This document shows, piece after piece, positions 1 through 6,351 of a stretch of DNA of 6,370 bases. The position numbers and the translations under genes were made by a program. The notes below the pieces were generated by a model, which searched no databases, was not told where the DNA came from, and saw nothing but the letters and a program-made list of their open reading frames with translations. Origin of the DNA: JAZDLC01 sp043802345 (GTDB taxonomy: Bacteria > Planctomycetota > B15-G4 > JADJEK01); NCBI GenBank assembly GCA_043802345.1, contig JAZDLC010000386.1, positions 1 through 6,370 on the forward strand, given 5' to 3'. Each line of letters opens with the position of its first letter. Positions within the stretch are counted from its first letter, which is position 1.

Positions 1-933
1 ATGTTCTGCTGCAAGGACGCGCGGGATGCCCGGCTCGCCGTGATCAGCAGCTTCGCCGGCCAGGGCGTCACGCTCCTGGTCATGCTGGTGGGCGTCGGCC
101 TCTTCGCCTACTACGCGAAGCACCCTCTCTCCGGAACCGACCTCGAGCTCTACCGCAAACAGGGAGACACGATCTTCCCCCTCTTCATCATCCAGGTGAT
201 CCCGGCCGGGCTCACCGGCCTGATCATCGCCGGCATCTTCGCCGCGGCGATCTCCTCCCTCGACTCGATCCTCTCGGCGCTCAGTCAGACCTCCATGGCG
301 TCCCTCTACCTTCCGCTCAGGGAGAAGATGCTGGCGAAGACCGGGACCACGCTGGACGACCCCCTCGAGCAGAGGCGGCAAGTCCGCGCCAGCCGCATCC
401 TGGTCATCTTCTGGGGCGTGGTGCTTTCCTTCGCGGCCCTGTACATCGACAACGCGGTCGCGTTCTTTCCATCGCTGCTCGACTTGGCTCTGGCCCTGGC
501 CGGGTACACGAGCGGGGGCCTGCTGGCCGGCTTCATGCTCTCCTTCCTGCCCCTGCGAGTGAACGGCTACGGCTTCCTGTTCAGCGCGCCGCTCTCCGTC
601 CTGTTCGTCTTCTCCCTGAAATGGCATTGCGATCCGCTTCCCTGGACCATGTGGGTCGTCATGGTTGGTGGCGGGATGCTGCTCCTGCTCTGGACCGTTT
701 TCGGGATCGTCCGTGACATGCGACCCGTAGCGCTGGTTCTGCGCTTCCTGCTGCTGGAGGTCGCGGTGGTGGCGACGCTGTGGATCAATCTGTACGGGAC
801 GTTCGAGCGGATCGGTGCGAACGGCAAGGTGGAGCAGCTCAGCATCTCCTGGCCCTGGTTCGCGCCCGCCGGCTTCCTGATCGCCTTCCTGCTCGGCTGG
901 CTGCTCGCGGAACGAAAGGAAAGCTGCTCATGA
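1..933 (+). CDS. Sodium:solute symporter (SSF family), C-terminal part, 5'-truncated by window edge
   Basis: This is the C-terminal 310 residues of an inner-membrane sodium-coupled symporter of the SSF/SGLT family, which uses the sodium gradient to import a sugar, organic acid or similar solute. The opening residues (MFCCKDARDARLA) match the cytoplasmic loop after the 'QR' motif that lies mid-protein in this family, so the ATG at base 1 is probably an internal Met and the gene begins upstream. Family landmarks are the stretch around residues 68-95, with PAGLTGLIIAGIFAAAISS followed by LDS. Ser85 and Ser86 there align with the sodium-site serines of vSGLT. Hydrophobic segments lie at about 16-38, 59-83, 131-149, 155-184, 189-207, 215-237, 243-266 and 285-303. 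The end is intact (TGA at 931-933). The stop overlaps the start of the next gene, so the two are very likely one operon. The family is confident; the substrate cannot be read from the sequence. Confidence 0.9.
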   Translation: MFCCKDARDARLAVISSFAGQGVTLLVMLVGVGLFAYYAKHPLSGTDLELYRKQGDTIFPLFIIQVIPAGLTGLIIAGIFAAAISSLDSILSALSQTSMASLYLPLREKMLAKTGTTLDDPLEQRRQVRASRILVIFWGVVLSFAALYIDNAVAFFPSLLDLALALAGYTSGGLLAGFMLSFLPLRVNGYGFLFSAPLSVLFVFSLKWHCDPLPWTMWVVMVGGGMLLLLWTVFGIVRDMRPVALVLRFLLLEVAVVATLWINLYGTFERIGANGKVEQLSISWPWFAPAGFLIAFLLGWLLAERKESCS

Positions 934-2063
934 CTCGTACGTTCCGATTCTCCCTGCTGCTCCTGGGTCTGCTGGCCGCCGGTTGCGTCACCGGACCACA
1001 GCCGATCAGCGGCCCTGTGCGCGGAATCTGGGTCACCCGGTTCGACTACTCCACCGCGGATGACGTCCGGCGGATCATGGAGAACTGCGAACAGGGCGGA
1101 TTCAACACGGTCCTGTTCCAGGTTCGCGGGAACGGCACCGCCTTCTACGAGTCGGATCTGGAGCCGTGGGCCGACGAACTGGGAGGACGGCATCCCGGCT
1201 TCGACCCGTTGGCGCTCGCCTGCGAAGAAGCTCACATGCGCGGCCTGCAGCTTCACGCCTGGGTGAATGTGATGCCCTCCTGGCGCGACTCAAATCCACC
1301 CGACAACCCGGACCAACTGTACCTGGCCCGGCCGGAGTGGCACTGGTACGACCAGGAGGGACGGCGCCAGCCGCTGGCAAATGGGTTCTACACCAGCCTG
1401 AACCCGTGCCTCCCGGAGGTTCGTTCCTATCTGGTCGACGTCTTCGCGGAAATCGTGGCGCGGTACGACATCGACGGCCTGCATCTTGACTACATCCGGT
1501 TCGTCGACGATCTGGTGGAGAAGGGACGGGACTATCCAATGGATGCGAGAACGCTCGCGCTCTTTCACGCAGCCACCGGATGCCAACCGGATCAAGATCC
1601 GGAGCTCTGGAAGCGGTGGCGAGCCGGCCAGGTGACGGCGCTGGTGGCAGCGATACGGGAGAAGGTGCGCGATCTGCGGCCCGGGCTGATCCTCTCGGCG
1701 GCGGTCGGATCCGAACCGACCGGCCCCACCGGCCAGCACCTGCGCGATTCCTCGGGCTGGGCGCGGGCAGGTCTGCTGGACGCGCTCTACCCGATGAACT
1801 ACACCCCCGACCCGGAGCTGTTCGCCCGGAGGACGGAGGCCTGGAGCCTCGAGCCAACGAACTCCCGGATCATCACGGGAATCATGGTCCGGCCGGATGA
1901 CCGCACTCTCGAAGCAACGCTCGCGGAGGTCAGGGCCTCTCTGGGAAGGACGCCCCACTACACCCTCTTTGCCTATTCCTATCTCTTCGGCCCGGACGGC
2001 CGAGCGCTACGCGATCCGCTGCTGAGCGCGCTGAGATCGCTTCAGCCGGCGCCGATTCCCTAG
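930..2063 (+). CDS. GHL10-family (DUF187-type) glycoside hydrolase-like lipoprotein, DigH/YddW-like
   Basis: This 377-residue protein is a probable lipid-anchored periplasmic glycosidase. Residues 1-19 form a lipoprotein signal: basic start (MTRTFR), hydrophobic core (8-15), then AAGC with Cys19 as the modified residue. The rest is a TIM-barrel-like GHL10 domain. Its strands are visible as RGIWVTRFDY (31-40), NTVLFQVRGNGTAFY (59-73), LQLHAWVNVM (106-115), DIDGLHLDYIRF (180-191), LILSAAV (253-259), ALYPMNYT (285-292) and ITGIM (315-319). Acidic residues in the DGLHLDYIRF motif (Asp182, Asp187) are candidate catalytic or binding positions, by inference. The characterised relative, E. coli DigH, is a lipoprotein that cleaves peptide-free (denuded) peptidoglycan strands at division sites; B. 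subtilis YngK is in the same family. I chose ATG 930 over an upstream in-frame ATG at 780 because it gives the signal peptide, overlaps the preceding stop as ATGA, and has an AAAGGA ribosome site at 915-920. Substrate remains inferred. Confidence 0.88.
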   Translation: MTRTFRFSLLLLGLLAAGCVTGPQPISGPVRGIWVTRFDYSTADDVRRIMENCEQGGFNTVLFQVRGNGTAFYESDLEPWADELGGRHPGFDPLALACEEAHMRGLQLHAWVNVMPSWRDSNPPDNPDQLYLARPEWHWYDQEGRRQPLANGFYTSLNPCLPEVRSYLVDVFAEIVARYDIDGLHLDYIRFVDDLVEKGRDYPMDARTLALFHAATGCQPDQDPELWKRWRAGQVTALVAAIREKVRDLRPGLILSAAVGSEPTGPTGQHLRDSSGWARAGLLDALYPMNYTPDPELFARRTEAWSLEPTNSRIITGIMVRPDDRTLEATLAEVRASLGRTPHYTLFAYSYLFGPDGRALRDPLLSALRSLQPAPIP

Positions 2064-2086
2064 CTGACCGTCCCGGGACGGTCGGC
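2063..2086 (+). terminator. Strong hairpin / perfect 18-base palindrome just after the hydrolase stop
   Basis: GACCGTCCCGGGACGGTC at 2066-2083 is its own reverse complement. Counting one G-U pair it extends to 2063-2086, giving a 10-bp stem with a CCGG loop that begins on the last base of the TAG stop codon. Its position suggests a transcript-end or mRNA 3'-protecting structure for the symporter-hydrolase pair. No run of T follows, so it is not a standard intrinsic terminator. As double-stranded DNA it could equally be an operator for a dimeric regulator of the downstream gene. Confidence 0.4.
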
Positions 2087-2195
2087 TCGAGAGGTCGCGC
2101 AACTCCCCGCCGTCGCTCTCGGGAGTTGACAGGGCGAAGGAAGTCAGGAAGATCCGGCGCAGGATCCACGCCGCAACTCCTGCTCGGAGAACTCC
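2086..2195 (+). promoter_or_regulatory. Structured leader before the AGCS symporter gene, with alternative hairpins
   Basis: Two stems share bases and cannot form together: 2086-2093 with 2116-2123 (8 bp, one G-U pair), and CAACTCCC 2100-2107 with GGGAGTTG 2121-2128 (8 bp, 13-base loop). The word AACTCC occurs at 2101-2106, 2175-2180 and 2190-2195, and its complement GGAGTT at 2122-2127. The longer direct repeat CGCAACTCC is at 2098-2106 and 2172-2180. CTCC at 2177-2180 can pair with GGAG of the ribosome site at 2186-2189, so the leader could control translation. I could not match it to a known riboswitch class. Function is inferred from pairing only, and short G+C-rich pairings arise by chance. 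Confidence 0.3.
2126..2131 (+). promoter_or_regulatory. Possible -35 box (TTGACA) for the AGCS symporter gene
   Basis: A perfect TTGACA hexamer lies 67 bases before the ATG at 2199. At the expected 17-base spacing the sequence is AAGATC (2149-2154), which matches TATAAT poorly, so this is a weak promoter at best or a chance match. Its presence in the gap would fit separate transcription of the downstream gene. Confidence 0.2.
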
Positions 2196-2198
2196 TTC

Positions 2199-3848
2199 AT
2201 GAAGCGAACCGCCCTGTTGCTGTTGACCCTTTTCGTGACGACAGGGCTCTTTGCTCAGGATGAAGTCCCCTCCGCAGCGGCCCTCCCGGGGGATGCCACG
2301 GTGGTGGTCGCGGAGGATCCCGGCTTCCAGGACTGGCTCAACGACAAGTTCGGCACCCTTCTGAAATGGGTCGAATACGTCCCGTTCTTCAACCTGGCCC
2401 GCCTGGTGGGCGCTGACGAGCCGCACTTGGACGAGAACGGCGAACAGGTGGTCAGCCCCAAAGGCGAGGGCGTGGTCACCAAACTCCCCCTGGTGGTGGT
2501 CTGGCTCGTGGTTGCCGCCTTCTTCTTCACGATCTCCTTCCGTTTCGTCAACTTCCGGATGTTCGGGCACGCGACGCAGATCATCCGCGGCCGGTATGAC
2601 AACCCGGCCGACGCCGGCGAGGTCACCCACTTCCAGGCCTTCACCGCCGCCTTGTCGGCCACCGTCGGTCTGGGGAATATCGCCGGGGTGGCGATCGCTG
2701 TATCCATCGGCGGTCCGGGAGCCACCATCTGGATGATCCTGGCCGGCTTCCTCGGCATGTCGCTGAAGTTCACCGAGTGCACCCTGGGTCAGAAGTACCG
2801 CAAGATCGACGCTGAGGGGCGGGTCTCGGGAGGTCCGATGCACTACCTGCGGGACGGCCTGAAGGAGAAGGGCTGGGGCCGGCTGGGAGCCGTGCTCTCG
2901 GTGCTGTTCGCCATCTTCTGCATCGGCGGCTCCCTGGCGGGCGGCAACTCGTTCCAGGTGAACCAGTCGCTCAACATCCTCCAGGAGCAGGTGCCGTTCT
3001 TCGTGGAGAACGACTGGGTCTACGGCCTGGTGATGGCCACCCTGGTGGGAATCGTGATCATCGGCGGCATCAAGCGGATCGCCCAGACCGCCGAGAAGAT
3101 CGTCCCCACGATGTGCACCATCTACGTGCTGGCGGCGCTCACGATTCTGGTCACCAGCCTGGATCACGTGCAAACTGCCATGGCCGTCATGTGGAACGGC
3201 GCCTTCTCCGGCGACGCCGTCTATGGCGGCGTCATCGGCGCCCTGATCCTGGGCTTCCAGCGGGCGGCCTTCTCCAACGAGGCCGGCGTCGGCTCGGCGG
3301 CCATCGCCCACGCGGCCGCCAGGACCGAGTACCCGATCCGGGAAGGAATGGTCGCGCTGATGGGCCCCTTCATCGACACGGTCATCATCTGCACCATGAC
3401 GGCCCTGGTCATGGTGATCACCGGCGTCTACGACTACACGAATCCGGCGTACGCCGAGTTGATCGCGACCGAAAAGGGCGCGGCCTTGACCAAGAAGGCG
3501 TTCGAGACCGTCCCTTTCCTCGCCTCCTGGTTTCCCTGGGTGCTGATGTGCGCGGTCGTCCTGTTCGCCTTCTCGACCATGATCTCCTGGTCGTACTACG
3601 GCGAGCGGTGCTGCACGACCCTGTTCGGACAGCGCTCGTCGCTGCCGTACAAGCTGCTCTTCCTGGTCTTCGTCTGGCTGGGTTCCGTGATCAGCGCCAG
3701 CAACATCCTGAATTTCGGCGACCTGATGATCCTGCTGATGGCCTTCCCGAACATCATCGGGCTGTACTTCCTGTCGAAGGACCTCCGGGCCGATCTGCGG
3801 ACCTACGAGGCCGAGCTGAAGGCCGGCAAGTACGTGCCGAACCGTTGA
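2199..3848 (+). CDS. AGCS-family sodium:alanine/glycine symporter with signal peptide and N-terminal extension
   Basis: This 549-residue inner-membrane protein belongs to the alanine/glycine:cation symporter family (AGCS), LeuT-fold carriers that import alanine or glycine with sodium. Conserved family stretches are present in order: EVTHFQAFTAALSATVGLGNIAG (start residue 141, the unwound first helix), GGPGATIWMI with GMSLKFTE (171-193), SGGPMHYL (210-217), KIVPTM (300-305), GAFSGDAVYGG (334-344), RAAFSNEAGVGSAAIAHAAART (355-376) and FSTMISWSYYGER (458-470). Roughly ten membrane segments follow from about residue 97. Residues 1-19 look like a cleavable signal peptide ending GLFA before QD, and about 75 soluble residues precede the first transporter helix, so that region should be periplasmic. 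ATG 2199 is supported by GGAGA at 2186-2190 and by the signal peptide. The C-terminal tail (527-549) is charged and cytoplasmic or membrane-flanking. Family is near certain; alanine versus glycine is not resolved. Confidence 0.95.
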   Translation: MKRTALLLLTLFVTTGLFAQDEVPSAAALPGDATVVVAEDPGFQDWLNDKFGTLLKWVEYVPFFNLARLVGADEPHLDENGEQVVSPKGEGVVTKLPLVVVWLVVAAFFFTISFRFVNFRMFGHATQIIRGRYDNPADAGEVTHFQAFTAALSATVGLGNIAGVAIAVSIGGPGATIWMILAGFLGMSLKFTECTLGQKYRKIDAEGRVSGGPMHYLRDGLKEKGWGRLGAVLSVLFAIFCIGGSLAGGNSFQVNQSLNILQEQVPFFVENDWVYGLVMATLVGIVIIGGIKRIAQTAEKIVPTMCTIYVLAALTILVTSLDHVQTAMAVMWNGAFSGDAVYGGVIGALILGFQRAAFSNEAGVGSAAIAHAAARTEYPIREGMVALMGPFIDTVIICTMTALVMVITGVYDYTNPAYAELIATEKGAALTKKAFETVPFLASWFPWVLMCAVVLFAFSTMISWSYYGERCCTTLFGQRSSLPYKLLFLVFVWLGSVISASNILNFGDLMILLMAFPNIIGLYFLSKDLRADLRTYEAELKAGKYVPNR

Positions 3849-3888
3849 ACCGGCGAGTTCGTGTTGGTCTGGCGGCCTGAAGCCGGTT
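3848..3888 (+). other. Weak inverted repeat between the AGCS and Clp genes
   Basis: AACCGGC (3848-3854) and GCCGGTT (3882-3888) form a 7-bp stem around a 27-base loop, starting on the last base of the symporter stop. The loop is long and no T-run follows, so termination here would be inefficient. Read-through into the Clp gene is possible. The 67-base gap holds no small gene and no convincing promoter. Confidence 0.25.
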
Positions 3889-3904
3889 ACGTTGGGGAGC
3901 TATC

Positions 3905-3909
3905 AGGAG
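3905..3909 (+). promoter_or_regulatory. Ribosome binding site AGGAG that sets the Clp start at 3916
   Basis: Three in-frame starts compete: TTG 3892, ATG 3910 and ATG 3916. AGGAG directly abuts ATG 3910, too close to serve it, but lies 6 bases before ATG 3916, a good spacing. A second purine run, GGGGAG at 3894-3899, is 10 bases before ATG 3910 and could support that start weakly. ATG 3916 is preferred; the alternatives add only two or eight residues. Confidence 0.65.
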
Positions 3910-3915
3910 ATGTCG

Positions 3916-6318
3916 ATGAGCGCGAATCAGTATCCCGGCTTTGAAGGCCCTCTGGCGGAAGCACTCGACATCGCGCGCCACGAGAGCGCGCGCCTTCACC
4001 ACGCGGACGTGGACGTAGGCCACCTTTTCCTGGGCTTGCTCCAGGCGGCGCCGGTGCAGGCCCAGCGGCTGTTCGGACCGGCGGGATTGAACGCCAGCGA
4101 ACTGATCATGTCGGTGCGGGCCGCGCTCCCCCCGGCGGCCGCGGGCTCCGCCAAACCGGCGTCGAGCGATGACGAGCCGCCCCTGACTCCCGCGCTGCGG
4201 GAAGTGCTGCGGATCGCGCAGAATCTGACCAGTGGCCAGCCGATGCGGTTCGAACACGCGATCGTCGGCATCTGCCGCCACGAGGACAACATCCCGCTGC
4301 GCATCCTGAGGAGCTTCGGGATCGATATCACCGCTCTGATGACCGCCGCCCTGGCCACCCTTGCGGCTTCCGGCGGCCTGGGAGAGATGGGAGACGCCAA
4401 GCTCGATTCGGCTGCGCCTGCGGCGCCGAAATCGCGCAGATTGCCCAAGATCCAGCCGAAGCGGCCGGAGCCGGATTCGATAATCGCGACCCTCGCCCGG
4501 GATCTGATCCAGCTCGCACTGGAAGGCAAGATGGATCCGGTGATCGGCCGGGACAGGGAGATCAACGCTTTGCTCGAGACGCTCGCCCGACGGACCAAGA
4601 ACAATCCGGTCCTGCTGGGGGAGCCGGGCGTGGGGAAGAGCGCCATCGTGGAGGGCCTGGCCCAGCGCATCGCCAGGGGCGAGGTGCCTGCTCGCCTGGC
4701 CAACCTGCAGATCTACGAGCTGAGCACCGCCGACCTGGTGGCCGGCACCCAGTACCGGGGCGACTTCGAGGCTCGCATCCTGAAGCTGGTGGAGGAGACC
4801 TCGCAGGACCCGAACATCGTTCTGTTCATCGACGAAATCCACACGATCCTGGCCGCGGGCGGCCAGCAGGGGACCGGCGATGCCGCGTCGCTGCTGAAGC
4901 CTCATCTGGCCAGGGGATCGATCCGGTGCATCGGCGCCACCACTACGGACGAGTATCGCAAGTTCCTCGAGAAGGACCGCGCCCTGGTGCGCAGATTCCA
5001 GCCGATCAACGTGCCGGAGCCGACCGCGGAGGAGTGCCTGGCAATCCTCAAGGGCCTGGCTCCCGGGCTCGAGAAGCATCATGACGTCAAGCTGACGCCG
5101 GAGGCGCTCGAGGCGGCCGTGACCCTCTCGAAGAAGCACCTGCCGGAGCGGCATCTGCCGGACAAGGCGATCGATCTGGTGGATCAGGCCTGTGCCAGGA
5201 GGGTCCTCAGCACGCCGGCCGACGGGAAGAAGCAGGGCGCGGTCTCGGCGGAGGACATCGCCAGGCTGCTCAGGGACCAGCTCGGGAAGAGCCTGGGTGA
5301 AATCACCCTTGATGAGACCGCCAAGCTGCTCGGTATCGAGGAGTTTCTCCGCTCGCGGGTGGTCGGCCAGGACCATGTGTCGGAGCGCGTGGCGGAACGG
5401 ATCCGGCTCACCAAGCGCGAACTTGACTTCCGGCCCGAGCGGCCCAACGGTGTGTTCCTGTTCCTCGGACCGACCGGGGTCGGCAAGACCGAGATCGCGC
5501 GCACCCTGGCGGAGTACCTGCTGGGCAGCCGCCAGCGCCTGCTGCGGTACGATCTTTCGGAGTACGCCGAGGCGCACTCGGTGTCCAAGATCATCGGCTC
5601 CCCTCCCGGCTACGTGGGGTATGACGATGAGGGGCACCAGCTGACATCGAAGATCCGCTCGAATCCCCAGGGCATCCTGCTGCTGGATGAGATCGAGAAG
5701 GCGCACCCGAGCGTGCTCAACCTGTTCCTCCAGGTGTTCGAGGACGGCCGCATGACCGACGCCCAGGGGCGCACCGTCTCCTTCAGCGAGATCACGATCA
5801 TCCTGACCTCCAACATCGGCGCGGACGTCTTCAAGGAGAGAAACTCGATCGGGTTTGGCGGCGTCTCTCAGCCGCCGCAGGAGGAGGTCAGGACGATGGC
5901 GAAGGAGGTCCTCAAGGATCGCCTGCCGCTGGAGTTGATCAACCGGGTGGACGAGGTGCTGGTGTTCAACGCACTCAGCAGGGCGGACATCGTCAACATC
6001 GCCGAACTGCTGGTCGGTCGGGCCGTCGAGCGGTTCCAGAAGCAGGGCAAGACGATCGAGATCGAGCCGTCCGCGATCCGCTTCCTGGGAGAGACCGGCT
6101 ACGATCCGACCTTCGGCGCGCGGCACCTGACCCGCAACATCGAATCGCTGCTGCTCCAGCCCCTGGCCCGGGAGACCTACCTCTCCGACTGGGAGCGAGT
6201 GGAGAAGATCGTGGTCTCGAAGGTCGGCAGCGCTCTGGTTTTCGAAACGATCCACCACAAGCCGCGCAAGGCGGCGCCGATGGGCGGGCGTTCCTCCGGG
6301 AGTTCCGCGGCCGGGTAG
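3916..6318 (+). CDS. Two-ring AAA+ unfoldase of the ClpA/ClpC family, without M-domain
   Basis: This 800-residue cytoplasmic ATPase would unfold proteins and pass them to ClpP. Residues 6-150 form a divergent Clp N-domain with two repeats (about 10-70 and 90-148), followed by a Pro/Ala/Lys-rich linker to about 190. Ring 1 has Walker A GEPGVGKS (235-242), pore loop TQYRGDFE with Tyr280, Walker B VLFIDEIH (Asp306-Glu307), sensor region IGATTTDEYRKF and arginine finger RRF (359-361). Ring 2 has Walker A GPTGVGKT (518-525), pore loop GYVGY (565-569), Walker B LLLDEIEK (Asp591-Glu592), sensor-1 TSNIG (Asn633), NRVDE arginine finger (Arg677) and sensor-2 GAR (Arg736). All catalytic elements look intact. 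No coiled-coil M-domain separates the rings: the junction (about 430-482) is short, as in ClpA and unlike ClpB. The SIGFGG loop (Ile645-Gly646-Phe647) sits where ClpA/ClpC carry the ClpP-docking tripeptide. The last ~20 residues are a basic Gly/Ser tail. The ClpA versus ClpC label is uncertain. Confidence 0.93.
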   Translation: MSANQYPGFEGPLAEALDIARHESARLHHADVDVGHLFLGLLQAAPVQAQRLFGPAGLNASELIMSVRAALPPAAAGSAKPASSDDEPPLTPALREVLRIAQNLTSGQPMRFEHAIVGICRHEDNIPLRILRSFGIDITALMTAALATLAASGGLGEMGDAKLDSAAPAAPKSRRLPKIQPKRPEPDSIIATLARDLIQLALEGKMDPVIGRDREINALLETLARRTKNNPVLLGEPGVGKSAIVEGLAQRIARGEVPARLANLQIYELSTADLVAGTQYRGDFEARILKLVEETSQDPNIVLFIDEIHTILAAGGQQGTGDAASLLKPHLARGSIRCIGATTTDEYRKFLEKDRALVRRFQPINVPEPTAEECLAILKGLAPGLEKHHDVKLTPEALEAAVTLSKKHLPERHLPDKAIDLVDQACARRVLSTPADGKKQGAVSAEDIARLLRDQLGKSLGEITLDETAKLLGIEEFLRSRVVGQDHVSERVAERIRLTKRELDFRPERPNGVFLFLGPTGVGKTEIARTLAEYLLGSRQRLLRYDLSEYAEAHSVSKIIGSPPGYVGYDDEGHQLTSKIRSNPQGILLLDEIEKAHPSVLNLFLQVFEDGRMTDAQGRTVSFSEITIILTSNIGADVFKERNSIGFGGVSQPPQEEVRTMAKEVLKDRLPLELINRVDEVLVFNALSRADIVNIAELLVGRAVERFQKQGKTIEIEPSAIRFLGETGYDPTFGARHLTRNIESLLLQPLARETYLSDWERVEKIVVSKVGSALVFETIHHKPRKAAPMGGRSSGSSAAG

Positions 6319-6351
6319 GGTTTCGCTCGATCGGATTCGCCGTGCATTCAC

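Noticed and set aside
1..3. ATG at base 1 as the true start of the symporter
   Set aside because: The translation begins in a mid-protein cytoplasmic loop and lacks the first half of the SSF fold. A complete family member is usually around 500 residues or more, so the ATG is most likely an internal Met at the cut site.
780..929. Upstream in-frame ATG extending the hydrolase by 50 residues
   Set aside because: It would place an Arg-rich segment before the lipoprotein signal, overlap the symporter heavily, and ignore the good ribosome site and ATGA coupling at 930.
2084..2198. Glycine riboswitch before the AGCS symporter
   Set aside because: GGGCGAAGGAAG at 2132-2143 faintly resembles part of the glycine aptamer core, but the expected downstream CTCTCAGGC-type segment and the paired aptamer layout are missing.
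2007..3311. A 434-codon minus-strand frame over the AGCS gene
   Set aside because: It shows the same antisense composition signature (many Asp, His, Glu, Gly), no family motifs, and complete overlap with a confidently identified transporter.
3113..3880. A 255-codon plus-strand frame inside the 3' half of the AGCS gene
   Set aside because: It is a shifted-frame shadow, with a translation dominated by Arg, Gly and His, while the symporter frame shows conserved motifs throughout this region, so no frameshift is needed.
3916..6318. Clp ATPase as ClpB disaggregase or type VI secretion ClpV
   Set aside because: There is no M-domain coiled coil between the rings, and a ClpP-type IGF loop is present. 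No type VI secretion genes are nearby.
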